Positions 10,201-16,245 of a stretch of 31,801 bases of DNA are shown here, one piece after another. Under the pieces are notes generated by a model. It had not been told where the DNA came from. It did no database searches and saw only the letters and a list, made by a program, of their open reading frames with translations. The stretch is from assembly GCA_964650085.1 (NCBI GenBank), contig CAZYSE010000007.1, positions 1-31,801 of the forward strand, written 5' to 3'. The translations under genes were made by a program, and so were the position numbers. This stretch comes from KLAP211 sp964650085. GTDB lineage: Bacteria > Patescibacteriota > Dojkabacteria > J137. Each line of letters begins with the position of its first letter. Positions within the stretch are counted from its first letter, which is position 1.

Positions 10201-10227
10201 TTTCGATACTAATAGTTTATTGTGCAT
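1216..10227 (-). CDS. Giant 3003-residue secreted fibre protein with S74 chaperone
   Basis: I place the start at 10227: this gives a signal peptide (1-33, ending VSA|S) that matches the paralogues, and the shared promoter lies just upstream. A longer open frame to 10296 would run through that promoter. After the conserved N-terminal domain (about 34-280) comes a shaft built of recurring modules: nine with GTND, five with GDLW(W/F)NG plus FYDG, several with NGGDLTTT, and three with YDLGS..NRFRDLYLGP. Four CxxCF motifs and about eight cysteine pairs spaced ten residues apart suggest disulfides. The S74 intramolecular chaperone begins at Ser2722 (SSLRFKENI; Lys five residues later) and contains IGFIAEE. 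In this family Ser and Lys mediate self-cleavage after trimer folding, which would release a 282-residue tail. A coiled coil (about 2810-2920) and a beta domain ending FNWIVAK follow. Predicted role: secreted or surface trimeric fibre, perhaps for attachment; target unknown. Confidence 0.9.
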   Translation of the reverse strand: MHNKLLVSKTLRVKALFILAVIAFFFVPTTVSASSNTLNFQSKIVNLVDGTNIDTGTPACVVAGNGNDTCDFRVNIYDDPSAGNLLFSEDHTDTEIGHYNGIFNLEINSVCNVVSDTGTDGNWTDVGNGCISNGGVDFSATDLWIEIEFDPTGTSTFSETFSRVEIRDVASARYAVHASYVDGFTSGDFVFFKPNAVQTTTSTNTLINLETTANTANPLLVFNENGAGTPDLLRLQNTGNSVFTVANDGRVGVFVAPTADTALRIESALQSTYNAGNYDPLTVITTNDTTGGRTYGVRSVINTGAANAPGSLRALRGEILYSSSGSTGAFIASVSGFSHITAGTASGTFTGLASTSRNTSGTVGTLQSINSFAENLAGGTTATFQNGYYSHTNAGIITGRMANHSLFSSNTNTVGEYYLGTELFLLNSATGFVDRGMIGFTSNVGNDGIVDEDLSGIQNLITNSVGATVNQTMFGLRTQVTNDGTILGDLIGYDYALFNTGTVTGNTFGYRGSDPYSTVILNDFTNSLSISASGDVALNGGVISTTNAGTLDMFANNVTTLNFGRTGANGTLNLMGGDSDTGCTLNGVTGDFSCTGTIIGSVSGAFFEDGGNSFGGTAVLGTNDTFNLEIETDGTTAIIIDTNQDVDILQSLTVGSNFYAQAFSGFGTAPTSSAFATFAEASVNEASINIATSTGVDVAAPNSGDLWWNGTELFFYDGSTNIDLLAGGACATCFVDGGNTFGATGVVGTNDNFGLDIETNNTTAISIANNQDITLFGNLNSLGFNGIGDTFSTSTLARFGAATAAYSSMRITTSLGTDVAAPVNGDLWWNGVELFFYDGTTNVDLLAGGCATCFEQGGNTFGATGVVGTNDNFGLDIETNGTTAISIANNQDITLLGNLNSLGFNGIGDTFSTSTLARFGAATAGYSSMRITNSLGTDVAAPVNGDLWWNGVELFFYDGTTNVDLLAGGGNFFEQGGNTFGANAILGTNDNFSLAFETNGTTHATLSTAGDLTLNNDLAVNGGDLTTTSGTATLFNAGATTLNIGGAATTLTLGISGASGTLDLMGGNASTGCTVDGTAGNFSCTNNATFGGDLAVNGGDITTTSATANLFQANATTVNIGGASNTINLGGGSGSTGCTLDATTGDLDCSGLINGVDLAQAFIQNGNSFGAGAVLGTNDNFSLSFETNGTTQATLSTAGDLTLNNDLAVNGGDLTTTAATFNLLNTNATTVNAFGAATTVSLGIAGASGTMDLMGGSASTGCTVDGTAGNFTCTNNGVFGGDVAVNGGDLTTTSGTGNVFNTNATTVNVGGASNTINLGGGSASTGCTLDATTGNLVCTGTYNGVDVTQAFIQNGNSFGGAAVLGTNDNFSLSFETNGTTQATLSTAGDLTLNNDLYVIGTTGLGTTASASSWLDIGANTTTVAQLNLTPSAAVDVTAPNAGDLWFNGTNLYFDDGTTTYDLLAGSPCITCFHDGGDSFGAGATLGTNDNFALAFETNGTTRLTLDTSGHLTPFVDNTYDLGSLSNRFRDLYLGPGSLKITSTTGTGGTGANYTLLESGFNGGAARFVTTNNGTNTAGNFGAINFQSGMNTGQTTNAAFDFRTTANLGAADELFQVSDNNGTNEFLTIDGGGTVHFGSIAGSTCRVFGPAGQLNCSTLSINSSSAFGGAAVDFTTYLNIREADAATSSLRINDSGAVDVAAPVSGDLWWNGTELFFYDGTTNVDLLAGTACPTCFEQGGNSFAATAILGTNDNFNLEFETNGTSRLTLDTSGHLTPLVDDTYDLGSTTNRFRDLYLGPATLNIGTSGDDYDISYDAAGVGTLVFNEAGEDDDLRIEGDTDANLFFVDASLGRIGVGTSTPLDYKFNVVHQDRGIVSTGTSAFNLAGPIFGRQATNSMISSTTVNSAFTSTSALFVSNSYNGAAASSYDEVVGLQVQASDSTPGTAKTVASLVAIETEALWQSAVGGVTNTIGLRVVGQSSGVAKSITNQYGIYVENMIDATNDYAIYVEGAGTYSIWVDSGDSRLDGDLEVNGGDLTTTAATFNLLNTNATTLNFGGAATTVNIGVAGASGTMALMGGSASTGCTLDGTTGDFTCAGDVAVNGGDLLTTSATANVFNTVATTVNIGGAATTINLGGGSGSTGCTIDGSGNFSCSGTGGDFFRQNGNSFGATAVLGTNDANSLTFETSGTTRLTLDTSGHLTPLVDDTYDLGSSTNRFRDLYLGPATLNIGNSTDDYDISFDTAGVGSLVFNEAGEDDDLRIEGDTNANLFVIDASTDRIGIGTASPSAFLSIGASSQLQVNTTGELAQTLASTTTIGNTMVMNSLTSGRAIDITSTATAFTGDLQRISLTGNNAANTGDLLELNINGASNAATGLRIVNTGTGVSLAVDSGRITHTFAGTTTTANTVTLNSLTTGRGLDMTSTATAFTGAMQRISLTGNNAANTGDLLTLSISGAASAARGLFIDNRGTGLSLRIDDQAADSSPFAIDADGFVGIGALPNSAYKVLIQNTITDTAAINQFGLIVNTLVNNSAGGIAVGNKAGQFQVIAGTGANPMGSIAAITSHVGTTGAGTASILESNTSGITVSSGATVTTLANYGATTNISGGSTITDWTGVSVYPLNISGGATVANAVGIRINTVAGATTNTGLLIEGATQFSLLVNSGLSRFNGTVEINGTTTIAADLSVTGDIFAVGAATGTGNRYVCMTNGTSVLLRSTTACNPSSLRFKENISDLDYGLNEILALRPVFYHYKPEFDSDTSKQIGFIAEELALILPELGAYEEDGVTLQGLDYPKLTAVNTKAIQELNSIVVGNFLSLSAEDMNMYTLLNGLEDRVVVLEDDVDTLGLTVDAQNTSLTDLGNAVNSHATDLLNLATADVNQMNLYNALEGTVAAIDSRLITVEGLIAGFTYQGQIDALSVRVTALENGGVIRGTTTVTYVDNVTVTAVPFGQNITNAIVTASPVGFDGKFKIQNITATGFEIVVTEMNPAPLVNDQIIFNWIVAK
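6071..7204 (-). repeat. Two tandem 567-bp repeats inside the giant gene
   Basis: The same DNA phrase recurs at 6071, 6638 and 7205, a period of exactly 567 bases (189 codons). Two full units encode GTNDNFSLSFETNGTT, NGGDLTTT and STGCT modules; a third begins at 7205 and then diverges. The period keeps the frame, consistent with growth by unequal recombination. Confidence 0.75.
7313..8032 (-). repeat. Two tandem 360-bp repeats inside the giant gene
   Basis: Blocks such as CCACCATAAGTCTCCATTTA recur at 7381 and 7741, a period of 360 bases (120 codons), with only scattered differences. A more diverged third unit follows near 8104. The encoded unit has NTFGATGVVGTNDNF, ARFGAATA and GDLWWNGVELFFYDG. 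Confidence 0.8.
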
Positions 10228-10248
10228 TGTTTTTATTGGTACTTGTAT

Positions 10249-10277
10249 AGTTAAACAAAAAAGGAAACTGAAGTCAA
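10249..10277 (-). promoter_or_regulatory. Promoter of the giant fibre gene
   Basis: TTGACT (10272-10277) and TTAACT (10249-10254) are 17 bases apart on the minus strand, as before the other two fibre genes. The leader to the start at 10227 would be only about 15 bases, and no Shine-Dalgarno sequence is visible. Confidence 0.55.
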
Positions 10278-10285
10278 TACGACAA

Positions 10286-10301
10286 CCCTTTACCACAAGG
10301 G
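10286..10301 (-). terminator. Weak hairpin before the giant gene promoter
   Basis: CCCTT (10286-10290) and AAGGG (10297-10301) form a 5-bp stem with a 6-base loop, nine bases upstream of the -35 box. The T-rich tail is poor (TTGTCG). It is listed because a hairpin sits at the same place in all three fibre genes. Confidence 0.25.
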
Positions 10302-10402
10302 CTATTAAACTTAATAAGAAAATAAACTACAGTGAAAATTACGACACTCTATCTACGCTCTGGGCAATGAATACATTGTCTTTCGGTCACCAGCAATTGG
10401 CA

Positions 10403-10425
10403 TATCGGACATGCTTTGTCCGATA
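10403..10425. terminator. 9-bp hairpin downstream of the 1191-residue fibre gene
   Basis: TATCGGACA (10403-10411) pairs perfectly with TGTCCGATA (10417-10425) around a 5-base loop, about 40 bases past the stop of the gene at 10467-14042. It is the best candidate for ending that transcript, but no T-run follows on the minus strand, so it could instead protect the 3' end. Confidence 0.4.
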
Positions 10426-10466
10426 AAATATTTTGGATTTTCGAAATTATTTTTAAGAAAATATAC

Positions 10467-13400
10467 TTATTTTCCCAATGCGATCCAGTTGAAAGTTATT
10501 GGTACCAACGTTACGTTGTCCAATTGAATTTTGAATCCAGCAGGAGTCACTTCGAACAGTCTGTAGGGCAAATTGAAGTCTAATGGAGATACGGTAACTA
10601 TTGGAGTGCCCATGTATGCTGTTGGGAATGTGAACTCCACTTCATTGGTATTCTCTAGAATAGTTGTTGTACCCGCTGTGTTACCTCCAACTACAAGCCT
10701 CTCGTTTATCTTAGCGATATTTACTTCGAAGTTATTTGGGTCAATCGAACCACTTGCTCCTTCTAAAGCTGCAATTCTGGAATCAATTCCAGCAACTGAG
10801 TTCTCTAAAGCCAATACTCTATCCGACAAGATGTTGTAAAGATTCATTTGGTTTTGATCAGCATCAGCTAGTGTAAGTAAATTAGCAGCGTGAGAGTTTA
10901 ATGCATCTCCTACCTGACTCAAAGTTACTGTCTGGCTATCAACTGTTATTCCAATATCTTCAACTCTTTCTTCTAGAGAAATTAATCTAGCATCCATTTC
11001 CTGAACGCCTTTCACAATAATTGGTAACAATCTATTGCTGTTAATAGCACTTATTAGCCCTTCTGAATCTCGTACAATCAATCTCTCATCAATTTCCGCA
11101 ACTTCTTCAGCTATAAATCCTAACGAGTCGATATTTCTATCATTATATGTGTAAGTCACTGGTCTTAGAGCCCTTAGAGCATCTAACCCTAGTTCTGTAT
11201 TTAAGTTTTGAATGTTATGTTTAAATCTTGCAGATGAAGGATCGCAATCTGTACTACTTGCTCCATAGAAAAGTTGGAATGTAGTTGTATCTACGCAAAC
11301 ACCTACAGTACCTGATGCCGGAGCTTGCAAGTTAGTAAAGAACACATCATCTTCTGCTGTTAAATCATACTGAAATGTACCGTTACCAGCTGAATCAAAG
11401 AACATTGCAGTTGAATTGTTTACAATAAACTCTAGACCAAAATTATCGGTTGTACCTAAGAAAGCGTTAGCACCAAATGAATTTCCCCCTTCAACAAAAG
11501 CATTACCCGATAAAAGATTATGTGTAGTTCCTCCGTCATAGAAGTATAGTTCTGTTCCGTTATACCAAAGATCCCCATTATTTGGTGCGCCTGGGTCTCC
11601 TCCTGAACCAAAGTTTATTGAAGAAGTGCCGCCATTAGGTGCTTCAATCGATAGCCATGCGCTTGAAGTTGGACTGATACCTCCGAAACCAGCATATCCA
11701 TAGACTAGAAAATCAGCATTCGTATAGACTCTAAGGTCTGTCTGAATCCCCATAGCAATCAAGCTGTCTACCATGAACTGCAGCTCATTTGTGTCTATAG
11801 TTCCAATTACTGCTGTAGTTCCGAATGAATTTCCTCCATCCACAAAACAATTAGCACAAGCTCCTCCAAGCAAGTCTAAATTTGAAGTTCCATCAAAGAA
11901 ATACAACTCGTTACCATTCCACCATAAGTCTCCATCGTTAGGTGCACCTGGGTCTGAACCAAAGGAATTTTGAATGTTTATTGAAGCTGTAGCGTTATCT
12001 GCAGAAGCAAATGTTCCATAAGCACTACCTGTCGCTCCTGTTCCAAAACCAGAGTATTGGTTAACTGTGAGTGAAGTACCTACATTAAGTTGCTGAGATG
12101 TAAAAATGTCTTGGTTAGTTTGAATAGTTAGCGCAAGTGTTCCGTCTGTAATTATTTGTAGCTCCTCTGTATCGTTTGTTCCTAATACTGCAGTTGCTCC
12201 AAAAGAGTTTCCACCATCTTCAAAGAAAGCTCCTGAAACACTTCCTGCAATTGTTCCAGTACATGTTAGATCACCTGTCACTCCGTTAATTGTACAGCCA
12301 GTATCCGTGTCTCCACCCATTAAGTTTAGAGTTCCATTAGCACCGGTTCTACCAAAGTTAATTGTAGTTACATTGTTAGGGAACATATCTATTGTTCCAG
12401 CGTTAGTTGTTAGTATCTGATTTCCGTTTAACGCAATATCTCCGGATGTAGAGATTGATAATGAATTTGTAAAGTCGTTAAGAATAACAGTTGAGTACGA
12501 GTCCACCCCTCTATATCCATATGTATTTCCTGTAACTGATCCTGCTCCAAATATTGCGTAGTCGTAACCAATCATGTCTCCTAATATTGTTCCGTCATTA
12601 ATAATTTGAGTTCTAATTCCAAATACTGATTGGTTTGCTACTCCTGTTGCTTCGTTGTTTACTTCGTTTCTAATTCCGAATAGATCCGTAGCAACTGTTC
12701 CAGAATTTCCTGTAGCTAATGCAAGATTCTGCATGCCATTGGATATCGATCCTGCTACTGTATTAATGAGAAAGCTCTCCATTCCCACAAAGTGGTCTCC
12801 AACTGTACTTGAGTTTTGTGTAAATAGTGAGTGGTTTGCCATTCGACCTGTTACTGTACCTGCATTGCTGTGATTAAAGTAACCATTTTGGTGAGTTGCT
12901 ACAGTACCTCCAACTAAGTTCTCTGCAAATGAGTTAATTGATTGTAAAGTTGCTACTGTTCCTGATGTATTTCTTGATGTTGATGAAAGACCAACAGCAG
13001 TGCCTGTTAATGTTCCGCCTGTTACATTTATAAACCCACTAATTGGGGTCATGAATCCTGCTGCAGTTCCACTCGTTGAATACAGAATCTCTCCTCTAAT
13101 TGCTCTTAGTGAACCAGGCGCGTTTGTTGCTCCTGTGTTAATTACTGATCTTACTCCGTATGTTCTTCCTCCTGTTGTATCGTTTGTTGTAATAACAGTT
13201 AGGGGATCGTAGTTACCTGCTGTATAAGTTGATTGCAATGCTGATTCTATTCTTAATGCTGTGTCTGCTGTTGGTGCTACAAATACTCCCACTCTTCCAT
13301 CGTTTGCTACTGTGAAGACAGAGTTTCCTGTATTTTGTAATCTGAGAAGATCAGGAGTACCTGCTCCATTCTCGTTGAATACTAGAAGTGGGTTAGCTGT

Positions 13401-14042
13401 ATTTGCTGTTGTTTCTAAGTTGATTAATGTATTTGTTGAAGTTGTTGTTTGTACAATGTTTGGTTTAAACCAGACAAAGTCTCCTTCTGTGAATCCGCTG
13501 ATGTTTGAAGCAGAAACTGCGTATCTTGCAGATGCTACGTCTCTAATTTCTACTCTACTGAATGTCTCTGAAAATGTTGATGTTCCTGTAGGGTCAAATT
13601 CTATCTCTATCCATAGATCTGTTGCCGAGAAGTCTACTCCTCCGTTACTTATACAAGGGTCTGCTACGTCTGTCCAATTACCATCTGTTCCAGTATCACT
13701 TACTACGTTACATACGCTGTTGATTTCTAGATTGAAGATACCGTTGTAATGTCCTATCTCTGTATTAATGTGATCTTCTGAGAATAGTAGATTACCTGCT
13801 GTTGGATCATCATAGATATTTACTCTGAAGTCGCAAGTGTCGTTCCCATTTCCTGCTACTACGCAAGCTGGTGTTCCTGTATCGATGTTTGTTCCATCTA
13901 CAAGGTTTACTATTTTACTTTGAAAGTTTAGGGTATTTGATGAGGCGGAAACTGAACTTAAAATTGGGAATATGAAGAAAAAAGCAGTTGGTAAAACTAT
14001 GAACAAGAAGATCCTGTTGTGTAATAATAGCTTATTTTTCAT
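10467..14042 (-). CDS. Secreted fibre protein with S74 chaperone, 1191 residues
   Basis: A shorter paralogue of the neighbouring giant. Residues 1-33 are a signal peptide (VSA|S). The N-terminal domain is nearly identical to the giant, also at DNA level: 98 consecutive bases (13804-13901) match 9989-10086 exactly. The middle differs and is far shorter, with two GDLW(W/Y)NG modules and one CxxCF (CANCF). The S74 chaperone starts at Ser936 (SSARFKHNI, Lys five residues on) and contains LGFIAEEVAEI, so self-cleavage is predicted to release a 256-residue tail. A coiled coil with NQMNLYNILSDRVLALE follows, then a beta domain ending FNWIALGK, close to the giant's FNWIVAK. The gene has its own promoter with a leader of about 50 bases. 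Predicted as a trimeric surface or secreted fibre; the binding target is unknown. Confidence 0.9.
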   Translation of the reverse strand: MKNKLLLHNRIFLFIVLPTAFFFIFPILSSVSASSNTLNFQSKIVNLVDGTNIDTGTPACVVAGNGNDTCDFRVNIYDDPTAGNLLFSEDHINTEIGHYNGIFNLEINSVCNVVSDTGTDGNWTDVADPCISNGGVDFSATDLWIEIEFDPTGTSTFSETFSRVEIRDVASARYAVSASNISGFTEGDFVWFKPNIVQTTTSTNTLINLETTANTANPLLVFNENGAGTPDLLRLQNTGNSVFTVANDGRVGVFVAPTADTALRIESALQSTYTAGNYDPLTVITTNDTTGGRTYGVRSVINTGATNAPGSLRAIRGEILYSTSGTAAGFMTPISGFINVTGGTLTGTAVGLSSTSRNTSGTVATLQSINSFAENLVGGTVATHQNGYFNHSNAGTVTGRMANHSLFTQNSSTVGDHFVGMESFLINTVAGSISNGMQNLALATGNSGTVATDLFGIRNEVNNEATGVANQSVFGIRTQIINDGTILGDMIGYDYAIFGAGSVTGNTYGYRGVDSYSTVILNDFTNSLSISTSGDIALNGNQILTTNAGTIDMFPNNVTTINFGRTGANGTLNLMGGDTDTGCTINGVTGDLTCTGTIAGSVSGAFFEDGGNSFGATAVLGTNDTEELQIITDGTLALTIQTNQDIFTSQQLNVGTSLTVNQYSGFGTGATGSAYGTFASADNATASINIQNSFGSDPGAPNDGDLWWNGNELYFFDGTSNLDLLGGACANCFVDGGNSFGTTAVIGTIDTNELQFMVDSLIAMGIQTDLRVYTNADFLVYGYAGFGGISPTSSAWLSIEAPNGGTSSINFGSGGDPGAPNNGDLWYNGTELYFYDGGTTHNLLSGNAFVEGGNSFGANAFLGTTDNFGLEFIVNNSTAMFFDSAGNGTFQYDLTAEDDVFFTNLQAPASGTVGVCVDTTTFQLFYGASSTDCDPSSARFKHNIQNLNTELGLDALRALRPVTYTYNDRNIDSLGFIAEEVAEIDERLIVRDSEGLISAINSNRLLPIIVKGVQEMDARLISLEERVEDIGITVDSQTVTLSQVGDALNSHAANLLTLADADQNQMNLYNILSDRVLALENSVAGIDSRIAALEGASGSIDPNNFEVNIAKINERLVVGGNTAGTTTILENTNEVEFTFPTAYMGTPIVTVSPLDFNLPYRLFEVTPAGFKIQLDNVTLVPITFNWIALGK

Positions 14043-14097
14043 TAGTGCAAGTGCTTTTTAGGCTAGGTATCAAGTACAAGTTATACCTGTTGATTAT

Positions 14098-14126
14098 ATT
14101 TAAGCAGAAAGGCAGCGAGAAGTCAA
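14098..14126 (-). promoter_or_regulatory. Promoter of the 1191-residue fibre gene
   Basis: TTGACT (14121-14126) and TTAAAT (14098-14103) are 17 bases apart on the minus strand, the same boxes as the other fibre genes. The -35 box directly follows the T-tail of the terminator at 14129-14164. The leader is about 50 bases. Confidence 0.65.
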
Positions 14127-14128
14127 CA

Positions 14129-14164
14129 AAAACCCTGAATGAGACTGCTCCCATTCAGGGTTTT
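14129..14164 (-). terminator. Strong intrinsic terminator
   Basis: A 12-bp stem: AAAACCCTGAAT and ATTCAGGGTTTT, with a 12-base loop, followed on the minus strand by TTTTTGTTG. It lies 19 bases past the stop of the membrane protein gene at 14183-14881 and runs straight into the next promoter. Confidence 0.85.
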
Positions 14165-14182
14165 AGAGATTTAAGTTACTAC

Positions 14183-14881
14183 TTACAGTGTAATGCTTGT
14201 AGTTACGTTACCTTTTGTAACAATCTGATTTGTAGATGGTCTAAATACAAAGATCTTACTCTCTGCAGCATAGATTACTAACAAGTCATTTGCTTGCACG
14301 TTAGCATAGAATGTAGGATTCTGCGCTTGTAATTGAGCAACGTCAGTTACAACAAGAACTTGTGGTGTTGATGTTGAGTCCTGTGGGATAATTCCATCAG
14401 TCTTTGCAGCGTCACTAATTGTAGTTAGCTGAGCCTGATTTCTTGAGTTAAGTTCCTGTGATGGAGTGTTTCCCTCATAAACTTTCTGATTTGTAGCTTC
14501 TCGGTAGATGATCATTCTGTTTGATAATACTACTGCGAAGTCTCCGTTCTGAACATCCTTGTAGATTTCCTTTTGGATTTCATTCTCTGACTTTAATGAT
14601 TCGACATCCTCAATTTGAACAACTGCTGCTCCTAGCATTTCGTTGTTATTTAGAGTTGTAACCTGACTAGTCTTTCTTAAGATTCTCTGTGTTACAGATT
14701 CGTTTGCATTAAAGAATAATGCGTAAGCTGTCATTAAAAAGATTCCTACAATTAGCACGAAAGAAACAAGAGGCATCAATTGTTCGAAGCCCATAGATCT
14801 ATTCATTTTGTTAGCTTTTAAGCTAGGTGCCTGTTGCTGTTGCATTGGCATCATTCCATTTGGATTCTGCTGATAATTCAT
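14183..14881 (-). CDS. Single-pass membrane protein with duplicated extracytoplasmic domain
   Basis: I do not recognise a named family. The 232-residue protein has a Gln/Met/Pro-rich cytoplasmic N-terminus (1-35), one membrane helix (about 36-57) and an outer part with two related repeats at about 86-138 and 174-225. Both follow the pattern Y-x-x-V-Q-x-x-D, hydrophobic strand, aromatic-R-x-x-TNQ-x-V-x-x-GN (YKDVQNGDF..IIYREATNQKV and YANVQANDL..FVFRPSTNQIV). The second lies beyond a polar Ser/Thr/Gln-rich linker. The gene has its own promoter (14917-14945) and strong terminator, so it is a single-gene unit between umuC and the fibre genes. Proximity to secreted fibres makes a cell-envelope role possible, but that is only a guess. 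The start is the first Met of the frame; no Shine-Dalgarno sequence is seen. Confidence 0.85.
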   Translation of the reverse strand: MNYQQNPNGMMPMQQQQAPSLKANKMNRSMGFEQLMPLVSFVLIVGIFLMTAYALFFNANESVTQRILRKTSQVTTLNNNEMLGAAVVQIEDVESLKSENEIQKEIYKDVQNGDFAVVLSNRMIIYREATNQKVYEGNTPSQELNSRNQAQLTTISDAAKTDGIIPQDSTSTPQVLVVTDVAQLQAQNPTFYANVQANDLLVIYAAESKIFVFRPSTNQIVTKGNVTTSITL

Positions 14882-14916
14882 AAATGTGTAAATAAAATCT
14901 ATTAAAACTTGTTTAA

Positions 14917-14945
14917 AGTATAGTTGATATTTAGGACAATATCAA
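14917..14945 (-). promoter_or_regulatory. Promoter of the duplicated-domain membrane protein gene
   Basis: TTGATA (14940-14945), a 17-base spacer and TATACT (14917-14922) on the minus strand, close to the sigma-70 consensus. Transcription would start near 14910, leaving a leader of about 30 bases. Confidence 0.65.
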
Positions 14946-14952
14946 GTCCGAA

Positions 14953-16245
14953 TTAATCAATTTCCAGAAGCTCTTCCCAATCGGTCGTATATCGCTTAGA
15001 AATCAAATGTTGTCCCATTCTCCAGGCATCGCCACGCCCCGAGGAAGCAAATCTGATAAAGTCTCTCCCCTTTGTTTTGTTAATCTTATCTATAGCTGCA
15101 GCCAATACATTTTCTTGGTCCTTTTTAGTTTCGTCTGTCTGAAATAAACTAATTACTCTTTCGGACTCCGGCACTATTCCAGACAAAATTATTCCTAATC
15201 TTTTATAAATGTATTCAGGTTTATAAATTTTTCTCAATCCTTCCAAAGCGAGTTTAATAATATGGGGCGTATAGCTCATAGGAACTTCAGATGTTTCCGT
15301 CCACGTTCCCGTGTATTGCATCTCATCTTCTCTATGGAAGTTTGTTGTTATAAATACCGAAACAAAAGTACAAGCACAATTATCTTTTCTTAACTTTTCT
15401 GCAGCCCGAGACGCAAAACTAGAAACAGCCTCTTCTAAATGATTTAAATCTGAGGTTGATTTGGCAAAGGTTCTAGAAGTGAGTATTGTATTCTTAATCG
15501 TTGCCTCTTCCATTTCCACGCACGGGATTTCGTTTAGCTCTAGCAAAGTTCTCTCCCCTGCCACAGTTAAATAGTTTTTAATTTGGGTTCTATCTGCGTT
15601 TTTAAATTCTAATACATTATATATTCCTAATTCGTTTAACTTTTTTGAATTACGTCTTCCAATTCCCCAAACTTTTTCTACATTTAATTTTTTCATAATT
15701 GAATCTGAATCATTGCATGATTCAAAATTGAAAACCCCTTGATACTTTCCCGGGTCATCTTTAGCAATTTTATTTGCGAGTTTTGCTAGTGTTTTCGTCT
15801 TAGCTATACCGATAGATACTGGGATTCCAACCTCTTTTAAAACTCGTCTAACCACTTTTCTACAATACTCTTCTATATCAAAAGCGGCATTATCAAAGAT
15901 CATAAAAGCTTCATCGACAGAATAAATTTCCATGTTAGGCGACTGCTCTCTTAATAAACTCATTACCCTATTGGAGATATCTCCGTACAAAGTAAAATTT
16001 GTCGAGAAAATATTTATATCAAATTTTTCAAAAATGTCTTTGAATTTAAACGCTGGAGCTCCCATCGGAATTCCTAACACTTTAGCTTCGTTCGAACGTG
16101 CAATTACGCAACCATCATTATTTGAAAGGACAACCACTGGCTTTCCATTTAACTCAGGACGGAAAAGTCGCTCACAAGAAGCGTAGAAATTGTTGCAGTC
16201 TACTAAGGCGTAGATTCTTTTAGATTTAGATTTTACGGGAGTCAT
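14953..16245 (-). CDS. umuC: Y-family translesion DNA polymerase, UmuC type
   Basis: A 430-residue Y-family DNA polymerase. The N-terminal block ALVDCNNFYASCERLF (13-28, metal-binding Asp16), the stretch VVVLSNNDGCVIARSNEAK (37-55) and YSVDEAF (108-114, catalytic Asp111 and Glu112) are typical of UmuC rather than DinB. Helix-hairpin-helix (KVWGIGRRNSKKL) and little-finger regions follow, and the C-terminus (KRYTTDWEELLEI) matches the end usual in full-length UmuC. In the known system UmuC works with processed UmuD' to copy past DNA lesions; no umuD is in the window. The start overlaps the fmt stop by four bases (ATGA), so the two are probably co-translated from the fmt promoter. I see no LexA-like operator. 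Confidence 0.93.
   Translation of the reverse strand: MTPVKSKSKRIYALVDCNNFYASCERLFRPELNGKPVVVLSNNDGCVIARSNEAKVLGIPMGAPAFKFKDIFEKFDINIFSTNFTLYGDISNRVMSLLREQSPNMEIYSVDEAFMIFDNAAFDIEEYCRKVVRRVLKEVGIPVSIGIAKTKTLAKLANKIAKDDPGKYQGVFNFESCNDSDSIMKKLNVEKVWGIGRRNSKKLNELGIYNVLEFKNADRTQIKNYLTVAGERTLLELNEIPCVEMEEATIKNTILTSRTFAKSTSDLNHLEEAVSSFASRAAEKLRKDNCACTFVSVFITTNFHREDEMQYTGTWTETSEVPMSYTPHIIKLALEGLRKIYKPEYIYKRLGIILSGIVPESERVISLFQTDETKKDQENVLAAAIDKINKTKGRDFIRFASSGRGDAWRMGQHLISKRYTTDWEELLEID

Noticed and set aside
10228..10296. N-terminal extension of the giant protein by 23 residues
   Set aside because: It would run across the promoter shared with the paralogues and bury the signal peptide; the start at 10227 gives a matching 33-residue signal.
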